A stretch of DNA of 64,000 nt from the IMG/VR virus record IMGVR_UViG_3300025168_000032, positions 62,001 through 126,000 of that record; one strand, written 5' to 3'. How positions within the stretch are numbered: the first letter of the stretch is position 1; every line of letters begins with the position of its first letter. Made by a program: the position numbers and the translations under genes. Shown here piece by piece: positions 8,401-15,699 of this stretch. The notes under the pieces are model-generated. The model did not search any database, was not told the origin of the DNA, and saw only the letters and a list, made by a program, of their open reading frames with translations. This stretch comes from a virus.

Positions 8401-8550
8401 CACATGGAAGGTTTTACAAATCTTTTAAGATTAATTAAAAATCAATTTAAGACTGTAATATTAATCTCGCATCTTGATTCTTTAAAAGACGTTGTTGATA
8501 CCACAATCGACATATCAAAGGTTGATGGTTACGCGAAAGTCAATACATAA
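5401..8550 (+). CDS. 47-46: Fused SbcD-SbcC (T4 gp47-gp46) recombination nuclease
   Basis: A 1049-residue single polypeptide joining the two subunits of the Mre11/Rad50 nuclease that T4 encodes separately. Residues 1-~365 are the Mre11/SbcD phosphoesterase: MADIH (7-11), GDIAH (~44), GNHDG (~79) and LGDIH motifs bind the metals. Residues ~366-1049 are the Rad50/SbcC ATPase: Walker A GRNYSGKSS (~395-404), long coiled coils, a zinc hook C722-E-Y-C725 at the coil tip, signature SMGSGAEKT (~957), Walker B LFILDEPATALD (~987-998) and an H-loop ILISHLD. No stop or frameshift lies between the halves. Ribosome binding site AGGAGG precedes the ATG. It would process DNA ends for UvsX-driven recombination and replication. 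Fusion of both subunits is unusual. Confidence 0.93.
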   Translation: MFKIAHMADIHIRNLKYHDEYRAVFDKMYESLLEQQVDYITVCGDIAHTKTQLSPEYFQLCTEYLLGLANIAPTIVIAGNHDGNLKNADRQDAITPIVNALKHPNLHYLKDSGEFKPAAGIIFNVLSIFDRDNWVKPSSSDDINIALYHGAMVGSMTGANWAMDHGDDDISIFQDFDFAMLGDIHREQKLDPEGRVRYSGSLVQQKFSESPLKGYLLWNITSKDDFEVKKVHLSNPRPFITIRLNKDGTIPKEVHVPRNCRLRLVSSTNLPSDKLRKARAIAEANWRPFSITTLNGKESFSSNDGTYANVVLKENLRDIRVQETYIKDYLSGMELDNSVIDKVLDHNKKYDIIAQKNEEVSRNVVWKIKEVEWDNLFNYGEKNKINFERLNGLVGVFGRNYSGKSSIVDSLLFTLFNSTSKGERKNVHIINQNKQKANGKIQIQIGENTYQICRNIEKYTKRLKGKETQEAKVDLDFSLISSNESLNGTTRNETDANIRKRFGTIEDFLLTSMSSQLDSLSFVKEGSTKRKEILAKFLDLEIFDKKFKMAKKDAAEMRGVMKRMQEKQWDRQIAKNQEIIKEIEEDRQTQNSLCDKLSEQSNNLNASFLALTSQIDKIPAEIIDINKVNRLIIQKNKNKETLLENNLDISSKIEQAKKAIKNCETIIKSTNIEALKYAKAQQASMDLELNNVKAKATSLTKERNNLQKKIKMLHNHKYDPDCEYCSDNKFVKDAKIAAKNLPDLEGRISRLDTVRGDLLSEIGDLDISSVEDQMEKYNVFISKHRESNRVVETQSLTLVSNKNKIKLLINEVSALDVKVTEYEDNREAIENLEALIEEKQGLVDSLQNKKVRLNKCKKKLQDLLVEESATKQILKTLKEGKAEMEDVEKDWTAYDLFIQCMHPNGIPYAIIKKRLPLLNEEISKILENIVDFEVFFINSDKTLDIMIKHPSYDPRPLSMGSGAEKTLASMAIRLALISVTNLPKSELFILDEPATALDQDHMEGFTNLLRLIKNQFKTVILISHLDSLKDVVDTTIDISKVDGYAKVNT

Positions 8551-8563
8551 AAGGAGAGTGCTG

Positions 8564-8980
8564 ATGAGGTTAACAAAAGAAATATTAACGCGAATTATTA
8601 AAGAAGAGCTAGAAGCTGTTCTCGATCAACAATCCCCGTTCGTTATCGAAGAGGGAAGATTCGAAGAAGATCCTAAATTTGCTGAAGATATGAAACTTCT
8701 TGGAAAAGACCTAGGGAGGCTTATACCAATGCTAAAAACTAGAGACCCGAAGGAGTCAGACAGGCTAAACCTACCCAGCTTGGGATTAGAGTTCAGAGGA
8801 GTTGCTGGTGGTGCAATGAGGCCTTGTGATTTTTCCAATCGGTTGCAAAGCATTTTTAATTCCTTTGGTATGATGCCCGGACAAGCACAGGCCGGTGTCA
8901 CGAATTGGCTTAAAAAATATCCGATGTGTGGAACTAATTTGCCACAATCTGAAGAAATACAAAGGGAGGTTAAGGAATAA
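8564..8980 (+). CDS. Unknown protein with recurrent N-terminal helix tag
   Basis: A 138-residue protein; ATG 8564 follows AAGGAG (8551-8556). It begins MRLTKEILTRIIKEELEAVL, the amphipathic helix that recurs at 1648, 18477 and elsewhere. The rest has an acidic stretch, then GLEFRGVAGGAMRPCDFSNR and a C-terminal segment with two cysteines (P-M-C-G-T). I do not recognise the family. It sits between the SbcDC nuclease and the holin-like gene, with a TAATG overlap with the latter, so it may belong to the late/lysis unit or be a virion protein. Confidence 0.6.
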   Translation: MRLTKEILTRIIKEELEAVLDQQSPFVIEEGRFEEDPKFAEDMKLLGKDLGRLIPMLKTRDPKESDRLNLPSLGLEFRGVAGGAMRPCDFSNRLQSIFNSFGMMPGQAQAGVTNWLKKYPMCGTNLPQSEEIQREVKE

Positions 8981-9297
8981 TGAGTGAACAAAATGATATT
9001 GAAAAAAAAGAATTATGCTGTGATGCAGATTGCTGCAAAGAAGATTGCCGCTGTAAAGAGGTCTGTTGTAATAAAGATTGCCAAGGCGACAATAAAGTCG
9101 AGAACAAATTGGGTTGGGCTGACAGGTTTATGGGAAAGTTTATGTCTCGTAAGCTTCTTGTGTTTTCAACAGCGACAGTATTACTATACCTTTCTGAGCT
9201 AGACGCTGAGACGTGGGGACTAATCGCAGTTATTTATGTCGGTGGCCAGTCGGTTATCGATGCAGTTAAGACATACAAGTATGGCGATAGGGCGTGA
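8980..9297 (+). CDS. Holin-like membrane protein with Cys-rich N-terminus
   Basis: A 105-residue protein. Residues 13-34 hold nine cysteines in a charged setting (CCDADCC, CRCKEVCC, C), followed from ~50 by a small membrane module: a basic patch FMSRK, a hydrophobic segment LLVFSTATVLLYL and a second one WGLIAVIYVGGQSVIDAV, ending KTYKYGDRA. The two-helix module with SRK and GGQSVIDAVK resembles putative phage holins. The Cys-rich head is unusual and could bind metal. It overlaps both neighbours (TAATG before, GTGA after) and precedes a spanin-like gene, which supports a lysis role. No endolysin is recognised nearby. Confidence 0.6.
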   Translation: MSEQNDIEKKELCCDADCCKEDCRCKEVCCNKDCQGDNKVENKLGWADRFMGKFMSRKLLVFSTATVLLYLSELDAETWGLIAVIYVGGQSVIDAVKTYKYGDRA

Positions 9298-9701
9298 TTT
9301 GGCTTACTCTTTTAAAGTATCTTAAGATTACAGCCGTCTTCTGTCGTCAACATTGGCGATGGCTTGTCGCTGTTGTGGCTTTTGTAATCGTTTATACACT
9401 TGGTAAGCAGAGCGCTAATGGCATAATGTTACAGGCCAACCTTGCAAGACAGCAGTATAAAAAAGAGAAAGAAGCGATTGAAAGAGCGCACGAGTTGGAA
9501 ATTAAAAAAAGAGAAGAAGCCGAAAGAAACTACAGCGAAGCAGTAAAGAAGATTGAAGAGAAATATGAAAAAGAAAAAGAGAGTATGACAAAAAGCAAGA
9601 AAGAACAAATTAAAAAATTAGTTAAAAAAGCAGAAAACGATCCAAACGAGATCGATAGAATTTTACAACAAGAATTAGGAATAACCATGGAGGGTAAATG
9701 A
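9294..9701 (+). CDS. i-spanin-like protein (one TM helix plus coiled coil)
   Basis: A 135-residue protein starting at GTG 9294, overlapping the previous stop. One transmembrane helix (WLVAVVAFVIVYTLG, ~23-37) is followed by a long, highly charged coiled coil rich in K and E (~50-120). This is the architecture of Rz-type inner-membrane spanins, which link inner and outer membranes at the end of lysis of Gram-negative hosts. The next two genes encode secreted proteins, one of which could be the outer partner. Assignment is by architecture and position only. Confidence 0.6.
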   Translation: MIWLTLLKYLKITAVFCRQHWRWLVAVVAFVIVYTLGKQSANGIMLQANLARQQYKKEKEAIERAHELEIKKREEAERNYSEAVKKIEEKYEKEKESMTKSKKEQIKKLVKKAENDPNEIDRILQQELGITMEGK

Positions 9702-10861
9702 AATATTTCTTATTAAGCATGTTCTTGATGAACTATGCTAATGCCGATGATATGAGTCAGTCCGAAACCTCATATATAGGCGCTACGATGCTTGAAGGCG
9801 AAGTGGATGTAACTTTTGACGAAGTGAATGCATTTGATGCAGACCAAAATCCAAATGCATACGCATACTTTTCCGGTAATACAATGTATATTGGAAACTC
9901 AGATGAAGCTGGAAACTCCATCAATGCAATCGTTGAATTCTTTTGGTTTCAGTCTTCCATCGATCGCGGTTCCGACTTTTATGTAGCGATTGTTAAGGCT
10001 CGCGGGATACCTGCACAAGACGATGAGCTTTGGGTTACCGATTGGAACGATTGGAGTTGGAGTTCTCCACCAGTACTCTCCGTTGAGGCCCTCACCGATT
10101 TAACCCGTGAAAATGGTGCATTCCGCTGGGATTGGTCAGTGCCTTTTGAGAACTATGGAATTGATGCCTATGGCCAAGTAACCTTTACCAACAGCTACGG
10201 GCTTGGCCTTGATGCTGAGGGTGCTGTAATGGCTCATGGTGAATATCCCATCACGGAAGATGGGAGCGTTAAAGCTGCTGGCAATGTACAAACCAAGGGA
10301 TTTTTAAGCTCAGATTACCGTGTCCAAACCCAATATGAAGTCACTCTTTATGAATGGGATGTATATGTTAATGGTCAGGCTGGAATGATGGCTTGGGATA
10401 CCTATCTCAACTTAGAAGCAAGATCTGAAGAGAGTGTGTATCACGAGTATTTCATGAGTATCCAAGTTGAAGAAGGTCAAACCTTTACCATAGACGAACT
10501 CAACATCTCATCCGCTTTTGATTCTTCTTGGTGGCCTTGGAGTGGCGCTCACGAGATTGGGGTTACTCTTTCAAACATTGAAATTTCAGCCCCATTCTAC
10601 GAAGCTGAAGAAGAAGAAACTTGGACAGAAGAGGAAACGTGGACGGAAGAAGAGCAAGAAGAGTGGGACCCACAAACAGATGAAGAAGAGGAGTCCTCTG
10701 AGGGTACTTACAGTGAAGAGGAGACCGAAGAGCTTTCGCAACTACCACAGCTTAGCCAAGAAGTGACAGATCCAGTAAAGGGTGGGTGCAGTGTCGCACC
10801 GACTCCGTATAGTTTCTTTTTAATCCCGCTTATGGGAATTATTGCAAGGAGAAGAAGATGA
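9698..10861 (+). CDS. Secreted protein with MYXO-CTERM-like C-terminal anchor
   Basis: A 387-residue exported protein. The start (MKYFLLSMFLMNYANA) is a signal peptide, with GGAGGG before the ATG. The body (~18-300) is rich in aromatic and acidic residues with repeating W/Y/D patterns, suggesting a beta-rich domain; I recognise no family. Residues ~300-355 are a Glu/Thr/Ser spacer with repeated TWTEEE. The end is a tripartite tail: GGCS (from ~362), a hydrophobic stretch and RRRR as the last residues. That layout matches C-terminal sorting signals such as MYXO-CTERM, which are cleaved and anchored by host membrane proteases. It shares the MKYFLL start with the next gene, which overlaps as ATGA. 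A role in surface display, superinfection exclusion or lysis is possible. Function unknown. Confidence 0.7.
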   Translation: MKYFLLSMFLMNYANADDMSQSETSYIGATMLEGEVDVTFDEVNAFDADQNPNAYAYFSGNTMYIGNSDEAGNSINAIVEFFWFQSSIDRGSDFYVAIVKARGIPAQDDELWVTDWNDWSWSSPPVLSVEALTDLTRENGAFRWDWSVPFENYGIDAYGQVTFTNSYGLGLDAEGAVMAHGEYPITEDGSVKAAGNVQTKGFLSSDYRVQTQYEVTLYEWDVYVNGQAGMMAWDTYLNLEARSEESVYHEYFMSIQVEEGQTFTIDELNISSAFDSSWWPWSGAHEIGVTLSNIEISAPFYEAEEEETWTEEETWTEEEQEEWDPQTDEEEESSEGTYSEEETEELSQLPQLSQEVTDPVKGGCSVAPTPYSFFLIPLMGIIARRRR

Positions 10862-11277
10862 AATATTTCTTATTAGGGTTTCTAATGACATGGTCTAATG
10901 CAGCCCACGCATTTGAGCAAAAACCAAAATTTACAAAATTAAACCAAGGCCAGAAGGCCCCATTCGAAGGTAGGCTATTTAACAATGCGGCTGTTTCAAA
11001 GTTGATTGTCGAAAACCGACTAATGGTAGAGCAGTGCGATATCCAAATAGAGTACCACGTTAGCAGAGCGGTAGAGAAGGAGAATTATAATTATAACCTT
11101 TTAACAGCCAAATGCGAGTCTGCTGACGAGCGTCTGACTGATTTGCTAACAATCAAACAAGATGAAATAGACAAGCTCAATGGACTTGTTAAGCCAAGCA
11201 AAAACTCTTGGTGGCTTGCAGGTGGATTTGTTGCAGGCGTTGGCACATCTATAGCAATTATGCATGCGGTGAAGTGA
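10858..11277 (+). CDS. Exported coiled-coil membrane protein, possible lysis partner
   Basis: A 139-residue protein with a signal peptide (MKYFLLGFLMTWSNAAHA), then GQKAPFEGRLFNNAAVSKLI, a charged helical region with two cysteines (~59 and ~84) and a C-terminal hydrophobic segment WWLAGGFVAGVGTSIAIMHAV. Proteins with the same GxxAPFxG start and WWxAGGFVxGVG end occur widely in phages near lysis genes (from memory) with no settled function. Overlap with the preceding secreted protein and the nearby holin- and spanin-like genes point to an envelope or lysis job. Confidence 0.6.
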   Translation: MKYFLLGFLMTWSNAAHAFEQKPKFTKLNQGQKAPFEGRLFNNAAVSKLIVENRLMVEQCDIQIEYHVSRAVEKENYNYNLLTAKCESADERLTDLLTIKQDEIDKLNGLVKPSKNSWWLAGGFVAGVGTSIAIMHAVK

Positions 11278-11283
11278 GGCTTT

Positions 11284-11661
11284 ATGAAAAACAAAGATCC
11301 CAATTACGCAATTAAGGTAGAAAAGGCAATTGCAGAAAAATATGGAGACGATGCAGTCCAAAGCCCAAAGGCCAACTGGACAAGCGAAAAAGAAAAAGAA
11401 TACCTTAAGCAATTAAAAACAGTTTACGATTCCACTAGTAACATAGACTACGGTGAGGAGCAAGTAAATGGAGTTTTTATATCCAAGAAACTACTTAAAA
11501 GAGAATCCAAGCGCTCTTGCCCGGTTTGTAATACATATTCATTTAAATCAAACGATGATCTCTATATGTCTAAATTTGAATGTTGTGAGAAGTGTTATAT
11601 ACAATGGGTTGAAGGACGCGAAGATAGATGGAAACAAGGATGGAGACCTAATAATGGCTGA
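11284..11661 (+). CDS. Conserved zinc-ribbon-type protein upstream of terminase
   Basis: A 125-residue protein starting MKNKDPNYAIKVEKAIAEKY. Its C-terminal half carries C-P-V-C and C-E-K-C pairs (plus an adjacent C), a likely zinc ribbon, followed by VEGREDRWKQGWRP. The family is conserved in marine T4-like phages as a hypothetical protein (from memory). The next gene starts inside its last codons. The zinc ribbon and location near terminase could mean DNA or assembly contacts, but nothing in the sequence proves this. Confidence 0.65.
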   Translation: MKNKDPNYAIKVEKAIAEKYGDDAVQSPKANWTSEKEKEYLKQLKTVYDSTSNIDYGEEQVNGVFISKKLLKRESKRSCPVCNTYSFKSNDDLYMSKFECCEKCYIQWVEGREDRWKQGWRPNNG

Positions 11662-12202
11662 ATCAAATATTTTAGAAATCGTTCAAGGGCTTGCACAGGC
11701 AGCCTCAAACGCTTATGACGGTGCCCATGACGAGCGTTTTGTTCGTGATGGTGAGTCTAAAAAGGTAGGACTCAAAAGAGAAGAAGGTTGTCCGATTATG
11801 GACCAGAGGGTAAACGATGGTTTCAGTATAAAATTTATGGGAAACCAAATTGCTATCCATTACCAGTCTGATATAAGGCTTAAAGAGATATACGGTGGAG
11901 ACTTTGAAAACGAGATGTCACGTATGATAGGCGAAGTAAAAAAGTTTTTACAGAAAGAGTACAAATCCATAACTGGAAACAATGTGACTCTTACTAAAGA
12001 AGGTGATGTTTCCGTTCTTGCTTCGTCTGTATCTAGAGTTCGCAGTTTCGTACAAGCATACCAATATTTCAACATCTCAGGAATCAAAGTAGATCCTGAT
12101 GCGGGCGGATCAGAGAATAGAAAAATCGAAGATTCGTGGCGTAAGTTTATGGATTTAGATAACAAGAACAAAAGACCACGAAATGATACAAGGAAAAAAT
12201 GA
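11654..12202 (+). CDS. Conserved protein directly upstream of large terminase
   Basis: A 182-residue protein. I chose ATG 11654, which overlaps the previous stop by 8 bases and gives MAESNILEIVQGLAQAASNA; longer in-frame starts would bury it in the upstream gene. Further segments are VGLKREEGCPIMDQRV, a strand-rich middle with MGNQIAIHYQSDI, helix-rich KKFLQKEYKSITG and SSVSRVRSFVQAYQYF, and a basic end. Its stop overlaps the terminase start. In T4 this place is held by the small terminase gp16, but I see no similarity to gp16, so that role is only a guess from position. Confidence 0.6.
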   Translation: MAESNILEIVQGLAQAASNAYDGAHDERFVRDGESKKVGLKREEGCPIMDQRVNDGFSIKFMGNQIAIHYQSDIRLKEIYGGDFENEMSRMIGEVKKFLQKEYKSITGNNVTLTKEGDVSVLASSVSRVRSFVQAYQYFNISGIKVDPDAGGSENRKIEDSWRKFMDLDNKNKRPRNDTRKK

Positions 12203-13785
12203 AACCATATCGTCTTTCCAAGCAAGACATTATAAAAGAGATCATCAAATCAGGTAAAGATTCTGCCTACTTTATTAACAACTATTGTCGTATTAGTCAC
12301 CCCATGAAGGGACTAATACAATTTAAGACATATCCGTATCAAGACGACTTGTTAGACGATTATAATGATTTTCGTTTTAACGTTATTTTAAAAGCAAGGC
12401 AGTTGGGGATCTCTACGATCACCGCTGCTTATTGCGTTTGGTTTATGCTTTTTCACAAAGAAAAGAATATTGTTGTGCTCGCTACTAAATTTAGCACAGC
12501 CTCGAACCTTGTTAAAAAAGTAAAAAGTATGATGAAGAACCTTCCGGATTGGATGAAGGTTTCTCGGATCTCCATTGACAACAGGACGTCCTTTGAGCTA
12601 TCTAACGGCTCCATTATCAAAGCGGTGCCAACATCAGAAGACGCAGGTCGTTCAGAGGCTCTGTCTCTGCTTGTCATCGACGAGGCTGCACATGTTGAAA
12701 AGATGACAGATATATGGACTTCTGTCTACTCTACGCTGGCGACAGGTGGTAGATGTATTGCCCTTTCCACCCCGAAGGGCACGGGAAACTGGTTTCACAA
12801 AACCTATGTTGGCGCTGTCGACGGCGAGAACGAGTTCAACCCTATCGATTTGATGTGGGACGTACACCCGGAGAGAGACCAAGCATGGTTTGAGAGAGAG
12901 ACCAAGAACATGTCCAAGAGACAAGTTGCACAGGAATTGTTGTGTAACTTTAATACTTCTGGTGACACTGTTATTCATCCGGACGATTTGACATGGCTCA
13001 GTAAATTACTGAAGGACCCAGAATATAGAACCGGGCACGATCGCAATCTTTGGCTTTGGGAGAAATATAATGAAAACAATACGTACTTGCTTGTTGCTGA
13101 TGTAGCAAGGGGTGACGGTGCAGATAATTCTGTTTTTCATATTATAAAATTAGAGACTATGGAGGTGATTGCTGAATACCAAGGAAAGCCAAGTTTGGAC
13201 ATGTACTCACAGATGTTGTTTTCTGCTGGTTCTGAATTTGGAAATTGCCTTTTGGTCGTAGAGAACAACGGTATTGGTATATCAATTTTGGAAAAACTAA
13301 TTAACTTGGGATATTCTAATTTGTATTATTCTGTTAAGTCAACACATGAGTTTGTTAGTCAAATTCAAGGCGAAAACATGAATAATGCAATCGCAGGATT
13401 TACAACGTCAACCAAGACAAGACCTTTAATTGTTGCTAAACTAGAGGAGTTCATACGAAACAAGTTGGTAAAGATTTATTCTAGTAGATCTTATCATGAA
13501 TTTAAAACTTTTATATGGGCTAACGGGAAACCACAATCTATGAGAAGCTACAACGATGACCTAGTTATGTCATTAGCAATTGCTTGTTGGGTTCGAGATA
13601 CGGCCCTGCAAGTTAATAAAAAAGAACAAGAATATAAAAAAGCAATGATGAACTCGATGTATATGAACACTACCAAACTAAATACAGCAATTAAAGGAAT
13701 GGACACTTTCTCTCAAACAACCCAAGACAAATACAGGGATGAAATTGAGCAAACAAAAGATTTTTTATGGATTTACAAAGGATAA
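12199..13785 (+). CDS. 17: Terminase large subunit, T4 gp17-like
   Basis: A 528-residue DNA-packaging motor and nuclease. The ATPase domain has the deviant Walker A KARQLGIS (65-72), where the usual GKT lysine is absent and an upstream K/R is thought to substitute, Walker B LLVIDEAAH (157-165) and a coupling-type STPKGTGN (190-197). The RNase H-like nuclease domain shows D301 in VADVARGDGAD, E355 in VVENNGIG and D453/D454 in YNDDLVMSLA. Length is slightly under T4 gp17 (610). ATGA overlap with the preceding gene; the portal follows six bases after the stop. It docks on the portal and cuts the concatemer. Confidence 0.95.
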   Translation: MKPYRLSKQDIIKEIIKSGKDSAYFINNYCRISHPMKGLIQFKTYPYQDDLLDDYNDFRFNVILKARQLGISTITAAYCVWFMLFHKEKNIVVLATKFSTASNLVKKVKSMMKNLPDWMKVSRISIDNRTSFELSNGSIIKAVPTSEDAGRSEALSLLVIDEAAHVEKMTDIWTSVYSTLATGGRCIALSTPKGTGNWFHKTYVGAVDGENEFNPIDLMWDVHPERDQAWFERETKNMSKRQVAQELLCNFNTSGDTVIHPDDLTWLSKLLKDPEYRTGHDRNLWLWEKYNENNTYLLVADVARGDGADNSVFHIIKLETMEVIAEYQGKPSLDMYSQMLFSAGSEFGNCLLVVENNGIGISILEKLINLGYSNLYYSVKSTHEFVSQIQGENMNNAIAGFTTSTKTRPLIVAKLEEFIRNKLVKIYSSRSYHEFKTFIWANGKPQSMRSYNDDLVMSLAIACWVRDTALQVNKKEQEYKKAMMNSMYMNTTKLNTAIKGMDTFSQTTQDKYRDEIEQTKDFLWIYKG

Positions 13786-13791
13786 TATAAT

Positions 13792-15699
13792 ATGGCTAAA
13801 AAATATGGAAGAAAAGGGAATAACCCCTATAATGAAACGAACAAGCTGTTCAAGTCACTTACAAGACTGTTTTCTGGACCAATAGTCAATCGCAGAACTC
13901 AGACGGGTAGGGAGATTCGGAGAAGACATCTCGATATATATGCTAATCGATTTAAGTCAGCCTCCGGTAAACAATTTAAAAAGACTGAATACAACCCCAT
14001 GAACGTTATGGCGGTCAATATGATTTCCAACAGAAACCGATCTGAGCGTTATGTCGACTTTGATCAAATGGAATACGAACCTATCATTGCTTCGGCATTA
14101 GATATTTACGCAGACGAGATGACGACCCACTCAAGTTTGAACCCAATGTTGCAAATCAAGTGTGCAAATGATGAAATCAAGTCAGTTCTTGAATCCTTGT
14201 ATTTTAATGTTCTTAACATCAACCACAATTTATTTGGTTGGTCTCGAACTATGTGTAAATACGGTGACCTCTTTCTTTATTTAGATATGGATGAAGACGC
14301 TGGGATTAGAAACTGTATTGGGCTGCCCCCTCAAGAAGTCGAAAGACTTGAGGGGGAAGACGAAAGTAATCCGAATTACGTTCAATACCAATGGAACTCT
14401 GCTGGTCTCACGCTTGAGAATTGGCAGGTTGCTCACTTTAGAGTGTTAGGGAACGATAAAAACGTTCCTTATGGAACCTCTGTGCTTGAGCCGGCTCGTC
14501 GTATTTGGAGACAACTCACCCTTCTTGAGGACGCAATGATGGCCTATCGTATCGTCAGGTCACCAGAAAGGAGAGTATTTAAAATTGATGTTGGCAATAT
14601 AGCCCCTCAAGATGTAGAGCAGTATATGCAGAAAGTCATGACCCAGATGAAGCGTCACCAAGTTGTCGATCCTAGTACTGGTCGTGTTGATCTTCGCTAC
14701 AACCCACTATCAATAGAAGAGGATTATTTTATTCCTGTTCGCGGTGGATCTGCGTCTGAGATCACTAATTTGCCCGGTGGACAATTCACGGGAACAGTAG
14801 AAGATGTTAAATATCTCAAAGACAAGCTTTTTGCTGCGATTAAAATTCCGCAAGCTTACCTTACAATGGGTGAGGGTGCCATGGAGGATAAGACGACCCT
14901 TGCACAGAAAGATATTCGCTTTTCAAGAACCATTCAACGTCTACAGCGTGTTATTATATCGGAGCTTGAAAAGATTGGTATTATACATCTATTCACTCTT
15001 GGGTTCAGGGGGGATGACCTTCTTTCATTCTCTCTTCATCTCAACAACCCTTCTAAGATTGCTGAACTGCAAGAGCTTGAGCACTGGAAAAGCAAGTTTG
15101 AAGCTGCGAGCGCAGCAACAGAAGGTTATTTTTCTAAACGTTGGGTGGCAGAGCACATGCTTGGTATATCAGAAGATGAATTCATCAGAAATCAAAGAGA
15201 GATGTTTCATGATATGAAATTCGCAACACAACTTCAAGGCGGAGAAGGACAAGGAGAAGGTGGTGGTCTGGGTGGAGACCTAGGTGGTGATCTTGGTGGT
15301 GACCTTGGTGGAGATGACCTTGGTGGTGACCTTGACTTGGGCGGCGAAGGAGACGCAGAACCAGCCGGTGGCGATGAAGAAGACGATGTTTTATTAGCAG
15401 AGCCACCAGCCAAGAGAGATGACGGCTCTCAATATAAACGAGGCAAGTATAAAAGACACCAGATGAATTATAATAAAGGCGGCAGAAAGAAGAATTTCAA
15501 AAACCAAGCCACCGGAGAATACGGCAACACAGCAAGGACTGCTTTGCCCATGGGCTCTACAGAGCTTAGACAATTATCAAAAGGTATTACGGAATCACAC
15601 AAAGTTGAAGAAAACAAACTATTTAATACAAAGTATGAAATTGATAAACTTTTAGAAGGCCTTATAAAAACGGAGAAAAAAGATCATGAAGCACAATAA
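13792..15699 (+). CDS. 20: Portal protein, T4 gp20-like
   Basis: A 635-residue portal that forms the dodecameric head entrance, docks the terminase and nucleates the prohead. Typical stretches include YEPIIASALDIYADEMT, APQDVEQYMQKVM, and TVEDVKYLKDKLFAAIKIP followed by LTMGEG. It is longer than T4 gp20 (524) because of a C-terminal extension (~480-635) that starts with a Gly-Gly-Asp-Leu repeat, becomes acidic and then basic. Similar flexible extensions occur in marine T4-like portals. The start follows a weak leader with ATAATATA. The next gene overlaps its end by 14 bases. Confidence 0.93.
   Translation: MAKKYGRKGNNPYNETNKLFKSLTRLFSGPIVNRRTQTGREIRRRHLDIYANRFKSASGKQFKKTEYNPMNVMAVNMISNRNRSERYVDFDQMEYEPIIASALDIYADEMTTHSSLNPMLQIKCANDEIKSVLESLYFNVLNINHNLFGWSRTMCKYGDLFLYLDMDEDAGIRNCIGLPPQEVERLEGEDESNPNYVQYQWNSAGLTLENWQVAHFRVLGNDKNVPYGTSVLEPARRIWRQLTLLEDAMMAYRIVRSPERRVFKIDVGNIAPQDVEQYMQKVMTQMKRHQVVDPSTGRVDLRYNPLSIEEDYFIPVRGGSASEITNLPGGQFTGTVEDVKYLKDKLFAAIKIPQAYLTMGEGAMEDKTTLAQKDIRFSRTIQRLQRVIISELEKIGIIHLFTLGFRGDDLLSFSLHLNNPSKIAELQELEHWKSKFEAASAATEGYFSKRWVAEHMLGISEDEFIRNQREMFHDMKFATQLQGGEGQGEGGGLGGDLGGDLGGDLGGDDLGGDLDLGGEGDAEPAGGDEEDDVLLAEPPAKRDDGSQYKRGKYKRHQMNYNKGGRKKNFKNQATGEYGNTARTALPMGSTELRQLSKGITESHKVEENKLFNTKYEIDKLLEGLIKTEKKDHEAQ
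15271..15333 (+). repeat. GGDL-coding tandem repeat in portal
   Basis: Five tandem units of 12 bases (one extended to 15) coding for Gly-Gly-Asp-Leu at portal residues ~494-514. Third-base differences between units show selection for the peptide. Such repeats can change in number by slippage. Confidence 0.85.

Noticed and set aside
12393-12416. Loss of Walker A lysine in the terminase as a sign of inactivity
   Set aside because: Deviant KARQLGxS P-loops are common in active phage terminases, and all other motifs are intact.
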